NCBI GenBank assembly: GCA_016177305.1
Contig: JACOVK010000075.1
Location: 1-19,233, forward strand
Length of the DNA: 19,233 nucleotides
From: Parcubacteria group bacterium
Lineage (GTDB): Bacteria > Patescibacteriota > Patescibacteriia > UBA2169
Direction of reading: 5' to 3'
A program made the translations under genes and the position numbers. The notes below the pieces were generated by a model. That model was not told the origin of the DNA. It saw nothing but the letters and a program-made list of their open reading frames with translations, and did no database searches. Of the stretch, positions 7,448-13,326 are shown one piece after another; the first letter of the stretch is position 1, and every line of letters starts with the position of its first letter.

Positions 7448-7869
7448 CTGCTCCGTAAGGTTATGAGCGTATTGCTGCCCGTACCCCCTCCGATGGGGTA
7501 GGGCCACTCCACGGTGACGGTGATTTTTTTGAGGCCGAGGTCGGTTTGCGCCTCCGCAAGGTTCGCATCAAGGAGGGCCACCGTCGTGGTCCGCAGGAAG
7601 TCGTAGAACGGGCTCTGGCTGTCAACGCTCACCCGCACTCCGTCCTCAAGCATTCCTGCGGCAATGTCCTCATACGCGGTGGCCGCAAAGCTTTCCAGTT
7701 TTTCCTGGGCGAGCTGGTTTGCGGCCACCGAGAGCTCCACGACGCGGCTTGCGGCGGTGCCGCGGGGGAACGCCTGCAGCAATCCCAAAATGCCGATGGA
7801 GAGCACGGTGATTGCAATCATGATTTCTATGAGCGTGATGCCCTCTTTTTGCGATGCGCCTTGTTGCAT
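7444..7869 (-). CDS. pilV: GspI/PilV-like minor pilin
   Basis: This 141-residue protein begins with a short leader cleaved after G10 (QKEG|ITLIEIMIAITVLSIGILGLL). Glu is at +5 and the helix continues into the segment QAFPRGTAASRVVELSVAANQLAQEKLE, which is typical of PilV/GspI proteins, including the AxxLAxEKLE-like pattern. The rest is a small beta-rich domain that ends in a VEWPYP strand and TLITLRSR. It lies two bases after the GspH-like gene and overlaps the GspJ-like gene by four bases (ATGA). It probably forms the core of the tip complex with its neighbours. Confidence 0.9.
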   Translation of the reverse strand: MQQGASQKEGITLIEIMIAITVLSIGILGLLQAFPRGTAASRVVELSVAANQLAQEKLESFAATAYEDIAAGMLEDGVRVSVDSQSPFYDFLRTTTVALLDANLAEAQTDLGLKKITVTVEWPYPIGGGTGSNTLITLRSR

Positions 7870-7871
7870 AG

Positions 7872-8324
7872 TCAGTCAGTGTGCACGTACCCCGAAGGGT
7901 TAATGGTGACGGTTTTGGTATCTCCGTTAGCGTTTTGGAGCACAATGGACCCGGTTTCGCTCGGCGCTCCAGCCTTGTTGAACGTTACCGTGCCATCCGC
8001 GAAGGGCCCTATGTTCCCGAACGTGATTGACGGCGGAAGCGGGTAGGTTCCCTGTGCGTTTGCCGTTCCCTCAATCCTCACGAGTTCGTACTGGTTTTGG
8101 TCTTGCACAAAGCGTATGCCGTAGGTCTTTTGCTCGGCCACCGCGCGCATGCGCGCGGTGGTGATCCCTGCACGCACGGTTTTGGCCGCTGTGTACAGAT
8201 GGAGCGTTGGCTGGTACCATTTCAGGACGCCCGCGCCGATTGAGCTCGTGACCCCGAGGATCGCGACAACCGCAAGCAGCTCAACGAGCGTCATTGCCTT
8301 GAATTTGTTTTTGAGCGTATGCAT
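7872..8324 (-). CDS. GspH/FimT-like minor pilin with unusual Ala at the cleavage site
   Basis: The 150-residue protein carries a prepilin signal KNKFKA|MTLVELLAVVAILGV. Glu is at +5 of the mature chain, but the residue before the cut is Ala (A10) where nearly all prepilins have Gly, and the mature N-terminus is Met. After the helix comes TAAKTVRAGITTARMRAVAEQKTY, which matches the FimT/GspH pattern (a helix of small residues and RxxAxxxK), then a beta-rich domain (YGIRFVQDQNQYELVR, GTVTFNKAG, TKTVTINPSGYV), the last being the typical GspH end. Its ATG follows the pilC stop directly. It could in principle be a major pilin, but the GspH-like C-terminus argues for a minor one. Confidence 0.85.
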   Translation of the reverse strand: MHTLKNKFKAMTLVELLAVVAILGVTSSIGAGVLKWYQPTLHLYTAAKTVRAGITTARMRAVAEQKTYGIRFVQDQNQYELVRIEGTANAQGTYPLPPSITFGNIGPFADGTVTFNKAGAPSETGSIVLQNANGDTKTVTINPSGYVHTD

Positions 8325-9527
8325 CTACACTGCGTTCGCGAGCGAGAACATGGGCATAATGACCGAAACTGCCATGGCGCCGACCGCCCCTCCGAGCACG
8401 AGGATCAGAATCGGTTCAATAATCGTGGGCAGGGATTCCATGGTTTGGGATACATCCTCCTCGTAGAACTGCGCGAGCTGGCCCAAGATTTCGTCCACGG
8501 CGCCGGTTTCTTCGCCCACCTGCACCATCTGCTGGGCAATGGGCGGGTAGAGCTTTGCGTAGCGCGCCATGGCGCTTGCCACGGTTTCTCCTTTTTCCAC
8601 GGCAGCCCCGATGCGGAGCAGGGATGCCTGGTAGTGCACGTTCCCCACCACGCCCGCAGTGAGGCGGAAGCTGTCCACAATGGGCATATCAGTCGCAAGC
8701 AGGGAACTCAACGTCCGCGCGATCTTGGCGAGGTTGATTTTTACGGCGATTGCCGCAATCACGGGAAGCTTGAGCAGCAGGCCATGCCAGGGGCCCTTGA
8801 GCGGACCGCGGCGCACGAGGTAGGTGAGTGCCACTGCGCCGAGCACGGCGAGGGGCCCCACGAACAGGATGTACTCGTTGATAGTGTCGCTCACCAGGAT
8901 CAGGATGCGCGTGGGCAAGGGCAGCTCCGCATCAACCTCCTCAAAAATGGCGAGGAGCTTCGGAATCACGAAGATGATCATGCCTGAGCCGATGAGCACC
9001 ATGGCGATCAAGACCGCCGTAGGGTACATCATTGCTCCGCGCACCTTCTGCCGCAGTTCATTGGACCGCTTGAGCTGGCTCGTGAGCTCTTGCAAGACCT
9101 GCTCAAGCTGGCCCGCTTTTTCTCCGGCTCGCACCATGTTCACGAAAATGGGGGAGAATATCTTGGGGAACTGCTCCAGCGCGGCTGCGATGGGGTCCCC
9201 TTTTTCCACGGCCCGCGTGATTCGGATCATGGCGCGCTGGAACTTTGGGTTCTGGGATTGCAGGGCGAGCGTGCGGAACGAGCGCGAGGCGGATAGGCCG
9301 CTCTTGAGCATGACCCCGAGGTTCTGGGCGAAAAAGATTTTTTCGGCCGCGCTCACCGTGCGGATGACGTCGCTGTACTGGTCAAACTTTTGGTTGATCC
9401 CCTCCGGGTAGAGGAGCTTTTTTTCCAGCGCATCAAACGCGGCCGATGAAGCGGACGCAGGGTTTTGGGCGCTTTTGGCCTGCCCGTTCGGCGCTGGTTC
9501 GCTTGGTTGCAGTACGGTTTCTTCCAT
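8325..9527 (-). CDS. pilC: Type IV pilus platform protein PilC (GspF family)
   Basis: The 400-residue protein has two T2SSF domains, at about residues 62-185 (MVRAGEKAGQLEQVL near 131-145) and 265-390 (MVQVGEETGAVDEIL near 334-348). Membrane helices are at about 166-192, 218-238 and 367-392. PilC is the inner-membrane platform on which PilB acts to add pilins. The first 55 residues are polar and Ala/Ser/Pro-rich, somewhat shorter than in proteobacterial PilC. The start ATG at 9527 lies six bases after the pilB stop with AAAGAG as a weak ribosome site. The stop TAG is joined directly to the ATG of the next gene. Confidence 0.96.
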   Translation of the reverse strand: MEETVLQPSEPAPNGQAKSAQNPASASSAAFDALEKKLLYPEGINQKFDQYSDVIRTVSAAEKIFFAQNLGVMLKSGLSASRSFRTLALQSQNPKFQRAMIRITRAVEKGDPIAAALEQFPKIFSPIFVNMVRAGEKAGQLEQVLQELTSQLKRSNELRQKVRGAMMYPTAVLIAMVLIGSGMIIFVIPKLLAIFEEVDAELPLPTRILILVSDTINEYILFVGPLAVLGAVALTYLVRRGPLKGPWHGLLLKLPVIAAIAVKINLAKIARTLSSLLATDMPIVDSFRLTAGVVGNVHYQASLLRIGAAVEKGETVASAMARYAKLYPPIAQQMVQVGEETGAVDEILGQLAQFYEEDVSQTMESLPTIIEPILILVLGGAVGAMAVSVIMPMFSLANAV

Positions 9528-9533
9528 TATGGC

Positions 9534-11297
9534 TTACTCTTTGCTCACGCGGAGCACTTCCTCAATGCTCGTGATGCCTTCTTTGGCTTTCAAAAATCCA
9601 TCTTCCAGGATGCTTATCATGCCCTGCTTTTTTGCCTGCTCGCGGATTTGCTCCGCCGTGCCCCCGGATGAAACCGCGCGCTTCATCTCCTCGGTCATGG
9701 CGAACACTTCGTAGATGCCGATTCTGCCCTTGTACCCCTGGTTTCCGCACTTGTTGCAGCCCTTGCCCTTAAAGAACAGGATTGATCCCATGTCCTGCTC
9801 TTTGGACCCGCTGCCCTCAACCTTGGCGAACATGGCGGTGAGCCCTGCAAGGTCAATGCCGTGGTCCTTGTTCAACCGGAGCACTTCCTCCTCCGAGAGG
9901 TTGTAGCTCGTGATGCAGTTCTTGCACAGCTTGCGCACCAATCGCTGGGCCATGATCATGTTTACCGTGGAGGCGACCAGGAACGGCTCAACGCCCATCT
10001 CCACCAGCCTCGGCAGGGTGGTTGGCGCGTCGTTCGTGTGCAAGGTGGAGAGCACCAGGTGCCCGGTCATGGCCGCGTTCACCGCAATGTCCGCGGTCTC
10101 CGAGTCCCGGATTTCTCCGACCATGATGATGTTCGGGTCCTGGCGCAACAATGCGCGAAGTCCGCGGCTGAACGTGAACTCTATCTTGGGGTTTACCTGG
10201 GACTGGTTCACGCGGGGCATGCGGTATTCAACCGGGTCCTCAATGGTTGAGATGTTCACCTTGGGCGTATTCAGGAGGTGCATCATGGTGTACAAGGTCG
10301 TGGTTTTGCCGCTCCCCGTGGGCCCGGTCACCAGGATCATGCCGTGCGGCTTGGCGATATTCTGTTTGACGAGTTCCAAGACCTGCTCGTTCAACCCCAA
10401 CTCCTCCAGGTTGATCATCTTCTTGCCCTCATCCAACAAGCGCATCACCACCTTTTCTCCGTCAAATACCGGGAGTATGGACACGCGGAATGATATCTTG
10501 TAATCTTTGGTCTCAATCTTAAATCGGCCGTCCTGGGGCAGGCGGTGTTCGTCCAGTTTTAGGTTGGAGAGGATTTTGATGCGCGCCACGAGCCCGTCCT
10601 GCAAGGTCTTGGGCAGATTCATGACCTCGCGCAAAATGCCGTCTATGCGGAACCGGATGGCCAGGCTCTGCTCCGCGGGCTCCACGTGGATGTCGGACGC
10701 GCCCTCAAAAATCGCGTACTCAAGCAGGGTGTCCACCACGCGGACCACCGGAATGTCCTGGGCCAGGCCTTCCAGGTCCTTGGGCGCTCTTTCGCCATCA
10801 GCGCTCGGCAACTCCGCGGAAACCGTTGCTCCGGTTTTCCGATTGATGGACTCAAGCTCGGTCTCCAGGCTCTTGTGGTAGGCTTTGGCAGCCTCCGCGA
10901 TTGCCCCGGGGGTCGCGATGTGGATGCCAATCGGCAGGTTCACCTTGCGCCGGATGAACTCAATGGTCTGCACGTCATCCGGGTCAATCATGGCCACGGA
11001 CAGCTCCTGGCCCGTTTTTTCAAAGGCAATGATGCGGTACGTGGCCGCAATGGGCTCGGGTATCAAAAACAGCACATCGCTCGGGATGGCCTTGTCTTTG
11101 AGGTTCACAAACGGCAGGCTGTGGAGCGCTGCAACCGCGTTGTACAGGATTTCTTCGGTGATGATTCCGCTCGCGATGAGGTAGTCATCCAGCTGCTGAT
11201 TCGCCTTTTCGGCCTTGGCCTGGTAGTCCGCGATCTCATTCGTTTCCAGAAGATTGTTTTTTTCCAGTATTTCTTTTGTTTTTTTATCGGAGAGCAT
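9534..11297 (-). CDS. pilB: Type IV pilus extension ATPase PilB (GspE family)
   Basis: From the chosen ATG the product is 587 residues, a typical PilB length. An MshEN-type N-terminal domain (about 10-140) precedes the ATPase. The Walker A motif GPTGSGKT is at 325-332, the Asp box TIEDPVEY near 351-358, Walker B IIMVGEIRD at 390-398 and the His box GHLVLSTLHTND at 412-423. A tetracysteine zinc site is formed by C458 and C461 with C514 and C517, which marks PilB/GspE extension motors and separates it from PilT. PilB hydrolyses ATP to drive pilin addition through PilC. The frame allows a TTG start at 11315, but this would leave almost no leader after the promoter at 11327-11356; neither start has a strong ribosome site. 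pilB heads the operon. Confidence 0.97.
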   Translation of the reverse strand: MLSDKKTKEILEKNNLLETNEIADYQAKAEKANQQLDDYLIASGIITEEILYNAVAALHSLPFVNLKDKAIPSDVLFLIPEPIAATYRIIAFEKTGQELSVAMIDPDDVQTIEFIRRKVNLPIGIHIATPGAIAEAAKAYHKSLETELESINRKTGATVSAELPSADGERAPKDLEGLAQDIPVVRVVDTLLEYAIFEGASDIHVEPAEQSLAIRFRIDGILREVMNLPKTLQDGLVARIKILSNLKLDEHRLPQDGRFKIETKDYKISFRVSILPVFDGEKVVMRLLDEGKKMINLEELGLNEQVLELVKQNIAKPHGMILVTGPTGSGKTTTLYTMMHLLNTPKVNISTIEDPVEYRMPRVNQSQVNPKIEFTFSRGLRALLRQDPNIIMVGEIRDSETADIAVNAAMTGHLVLSTLHTNDAPTTLPRLVEMGVEPFLVASTVNMIMAQRLVRKLCKNCITSYNLSEEEVLRLNKDHGIDLAGLTAMFAKVEGSGSKEQDMGSILFFKGKGCNKCGNQGYKGRIGIYEVFAMTEEMKRAVSSGGTAEQIREQAKKQGMISILEDGFLKAKEGITSIEEVLRVSKE

Positions 11298-11326
11298 AGG
11301 TATTTTGGTTTTCAAAGGCTCTGTGT

Positions 11327-11356
11327 ATTATACCAGAAATAGATGATTTGATGCAA
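11327..11356 (-). promoter_or_regulatory. pilB promoter with extended -10
   Basis: On the - strand a perfect TATAAT (11327-11332) is preceded by TGG, making an extended -10 (TGnTATAAT). TTGCAT at 11351-11356 lies 18 bases upstream as a partial -35. The transcript should start near 11319-11321, giving a leader of about 22-24 bases to the ATG at 11297. Confidence 0.7.
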
Positions 11357-11383
11357 TAGTTTTTTCATTCTCTATTTGCATCA
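11349..11383. repeat. Inverted repeat carrying both -35 elements of the divergent promoters
   Basis: Arms TGATGCAATAG (11349-11359) and CTATTTGCATCA (11372-11383) pair fully apart from one extra A in the right arm. Each arm contains TTGCAT, pointing outward, at the expected -35 distance of one of the two promoters. This symmetry suggests a dimer binding site or simply mirrored promoter parts. Confidence 0.55.
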
Positions 11384-11404
11384 ACCGCTGTGATGCGCTA
11401 TCAT
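11376..11404 (+). promoter_or_regulatory. Promoter of the SET-domain gene, leaderless type
   Basis: TTGCAT (11376-11381), a 17-base spacer and TATCAT (11399-11404) fit a housekeeping promoter. The ATG at 11413 is eight bases after the -10 box, so transcription should begin at or within a base or two of the start codon. Confidence 0.6.
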
Positions 11405-11411
11405 AGCGGTT
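11383..11411. repeat. Palindrome enclosing the -10 box of the SET gene (possible operator)
   Basis: Arms AACCGCT (11383-11389) and AGCGGTT (11405-11411) are perfectly complementary and flank the -10 hexamer; TGAT and ATCA pair inside them. Its right edge is one base before the ATG. Placement over the -10 and start site is typical for a repressor operator, but no regulator is known. Confidence 0.45.
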
Positions 11412-11412
11412 T

Positions 11413-11883
11413 ATGCATGGACACACGCCAAAAAAACCAGGCAGTCCCGCCCGCAAGCGGGCTCGCGCGGCAGGCAGGCCGAAGCAAAGGCCCGCGGCCG
11501 TATCCGTGCGGCGCGCCAAGGCGGGCCTTGGGTTGTTTGCGGAGGAGCCGATTAAACGAGGGCAGTTTGTGATTGAGTACCAAGGCCGCCTTCTTTCGGA
11601 TGCAAAAGCGCAAGAGCAGAACACCAAGTACCTGTTTGAGATAAACCGCAATTGGACCGTGGACGGCTCCTCGCGCCGCAACACGGCCCGCTACATCAAC
11701 CACTCCTGCCGCCCGAACTGCGAGCCGGATACCATTCGCCACCGCATAAAAATTTACGCGCTGCGGAATATCAAGCCCGGGGAAGAGCTCGTATACGACT
11801 ATGGCAAGGAGTACTGGGAAGACTACATTAAGCCGCACGGGTGCAGGTGCACCGCGTGTTTGGCTGAAGCAGGAGTGGACTAA
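11413..11883 (+). CDS. SET-domain protein (putative protein-lysine methyltransferase)
   Basis: This 156-residue protein is mostly one SET domain, which transfers a methyl group from S-adenosylmethionine to lysine. Seen in order are a SET start (RRAKAGLGLFAEEPIKRGQ, residues about 33-51), the cofactor-binding and pseudoknot motif RYINHSCRPNC (about 94-104), the motif EELVYDYG (about 125-132) with the usual catalytic-site Tyr, and a post-SET cysteine group CRCTAC near 147-152 that probably binds zinc with the Cys of NHSC. The first 32 residues are very basic (KKPGSPARKRARAAGRPKQR) and resemble a nucleic-acid-binding tail. ATG 11413 is the first Met in the frame and sits eight bases after a -10 box. 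It is transcribed away from pilB. The substrate is unknown; ribosomal or DNA-bound proteins are candidates. Confidence 0.93.
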   Translation: MHGHTPKKPGSPARKRARAAGRPKQRPAAVSVRRAKAGLGLFAEEPIKRGQFVIEYQGRLLSDAKAQEQNTKYLFEINRNWTVDGSSRRNTARYINHSCRPNCEPDTIRHRIKIYALRNIKPGEELVYDYGKEYWEDYIKPHGCRCTACLAEAGVD

Positions 11884-11904
11884 CGAGCCAAAATGTTGTA
11901 TGCT
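11876..11904 (+). promoter_or_regulatory. Possible leaderless promoter of the small membrane protein gene
   Basis: TGGACT (11876-11881), a 17-base spacer and TATGCT (11899-11904) resemble -35 and -10 elements. The preferred ATG at 11911 is six bases after the -10. The match is moderate, but the spacing equals that at neighbouring genes. Confidence 0.4.
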
Positions 11905-11910
11905 ACGGGC

Positions 11911-12261
11911 ATGCTGACGCAGAACAACAAGCGGAATTTGCTTGAGTATTCACTTATTGCGGCGAACGCGCTAGTGCTCGGGTTGATCTGGTTTGTCGCG
12001 GTGTGGCGGTTCTCGGTTTCCGAGGATTTTATCCCTTTGCATTACACCATTTACTTCGGGTTGGACCGGTTCGGGCCCAAGTACGACCTGTTTTTGTTCC
12101 CCACGCTCGGAAGCGTGATCCTTGGGGTGAACCTGCTGGTTTCTCGGGTTGCGTTTTGGGGGAACTACCTCTGGCAAGGGCTGTTTTTGGGGTTTACCTT
12201 GCTTGAGGAAGTGGTGCTCCTGGTCTCTTTGATATTGGCGCTGCTTAAAGGATTATCATAA
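11911..12261 (+). CDS. Small membrane protein with a DUF1648-like segment
   Basis: From ATG 11911 the product has 116 residues with three likely membrane helices: LIAANALVLGLIWFVAVW (about 13-30), FPTLGSVILGVNLLVS (about 62-78) and LFLGFTLLEEVVLLVSLILAL (about 90-111). Between the first two lies IPLHYTIYFGLDRFGPK, which fits the P-x-H-(YF)...G..D..G-K pattern of DUF1648 proteins such as the N-terminal part of SdpI-like immunity proteins; this is a weak, motif-level match. Two other in-frame Mets lie upstream (11893 is the furthest open one), but the -10-like hexamer six bases before 11911 favours the later start. The stop overlaps the -10 region of mraY. Its place between the SET gene and the wall operon does not reveal a function. 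Confidence 0.72.
   Translation: MLTQNNKRNLLEYSLIAANALVLGLIWFVAVWRFSVSEDFIPLHYTIYFGLDRFGPKYDLFLFPTLGSVILGVNLLVSRVAFWGNYLWQGLFLGFTLLEEVVLLVSLILALLKGLS
12229..12259 (+). promoter_or_regulatory. Possible leaderless promoter of the mraY-murC operon
   Basis: TTGATA (12229-12234) and TATCAT (12254-12259) are separated by 19 bases, slightly long. The mraY ATG at 12268 is eight bases past the -10, the same hexamer and distance as at the SET gene. It lies inside the end of the preceding gene. Confidence 0.45.
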
Positions 12262-12267
12262 TTGCTT

Positions 12268-13326
12268 ATGGATTCCGCGTCTCTGTTTCCGGTGATAAAA
12301 ATTTTCATTCTCACCACTGCCGCGTTCGTGATTGCGTTCGCAATGACGCCAATCCTTACGCACTTTCTGTACCGGTATAAGCTGGGCAAGGCTATCCGCG
12401 ACAGCGCGGACGCGCCCGTGTTCGCCAAGCTACACCAGAAAAAAGCAGGCACCCCGACCATGGGGGGAGTGCTGATTTGGGTCACGGCGCTGGTTTTGGC
12501 CGTGGTATTTTTCTACGTTGAAAAGTTTTCTCCGGAATCGCCGCTGGCGCGATTTAATTTCCTGGACCGCGGGGAAACGCTTCTGCCTTTGGGCGCCCTG
12601 GTCGCATCATCCCTGGTGGGCCTGGCCGATGACTGGCTCAACATACATAGCCGCGGCATATTTCGCGGCGGGCTCTCGGTGTGGCACCGCTTGGGGCTGT
12701 ACACCTTGATTGCCCTGGCGGGCTCGTGGTGGTTTTTTTACAAGCTGGAGTGGGACCTCTTGCACATCCCGTTTGTGGGGGCATTTGAAATCGGGTGGTG
12801 GTATGTGCCCATCTTCATCTTCATCATCGTTGCAACCGCGTTTTCCGTAAACGAAGCAGACGGTTTGGACGGTTTGGCAGGAGGCTTGCTGCTTGCCGCG
12901 TTCGGAGCTTTTGGAACCATGGCGTTCATCTCGGGCCGCTTTGAGCTGGCAACGTTCTGCGGAGTGATCGTTGGCGCGTTGCTTGCGTTTTTGTGGTTCA
13001 ACATCAACCCAGCCCGGTTTTTCATGGGAGACACCGGGGCCATGGGACTCGGAGTCACGCTCGGGATTGTGGCTATGATGACGAACACAGCCTTGTTTTT
13101 GCCGGTGGTGGGCCTCTTGTTTGTGGTTGAGTCCGGTTCAGTCATCATACAGATGATTTCCAAAAAGCTGTTCGGCCGCAAAGTGTTCATCTCAACCCCG
13201 ATCCACCACCACTTTGAGGCAATCGGCTGGAGCGAGCCGAAAATCGTGATGCGGTTCTGGGTGATTTCCGGGGTCACGGCCGTGCTTGGGGTTATTCTGT
13301 TTTTGATTGATACGACGCTGGTATGA
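12268..13326 (+). CDS. mraY: Phospho-N-acetylmuramoyl-pentapeptide transferase MraY
   Basis: MraY moves phospho-MurNAc-pentapeptide from UDP to undecaprenyl phosphate to make lipid I at the inner face of the membrane. The 352-residue, multi-helix protein has all main motifs: KAGTPTMGG (60-68), LADDWLN (119-125, the first Asp pair), NEADGLDGLAGG (195-206, with the Mg2+-binding Asp), FFMGDTGAMG (251-260) and PIHHHFE (311-317), the last being specific to MraY as opposed to WecA. A TTG codon at 12262 is an alternative start, but ATG 12268 agrees with the upstream promoter. It heads the wall operon and overlaps murD by four bases (ATGA). Confidence 0.97.
   Translation: MDSASLFPVIKIFILTTAAFVIAFAMTPILTHFLYRYKLGKAIRDSADAPVFAKLHQKKAGTPTMGGVLIWVTALVLAVVFFYVEKFSPESPLARFNFLDRGETLLPLGALVASSLVGLADDWLNIHSRGIFRGGLSVWHRLGLYTLIALAGSWWFFYKLEWDLLHIPFVGAFEIGWWYVPIFIFIIVATAFSVNEADGLDGLAGGLLLAAFGAFGTMAFISGRFELATFCGVIVGALLAFLWFNINPARFFMGDTGAMGLGVTLGIVAMMTNTALFLPVVGLLFVVESGSVIIQMISKKLFGRKVFISTPIHHHFEAIGWSEPKIVMRFWVISGVTAVLGVILFLIDTTLV

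Noticed and set aside
7448..7507. Longer N-terminus for the PilW-like pilin (start at 7507)
   Set aside because: It would overlap the previous gene by 64 bases and give a leader of over 30 residues; the ATGA overlap at 7447 with GGAG upstream fits better.
8319..8987. Long + strand frames opposite pilC and pilB
   Set aside because: Each is the complement of a gene with clear motifs; the translated sequences are His/Gly-rich and match no family.
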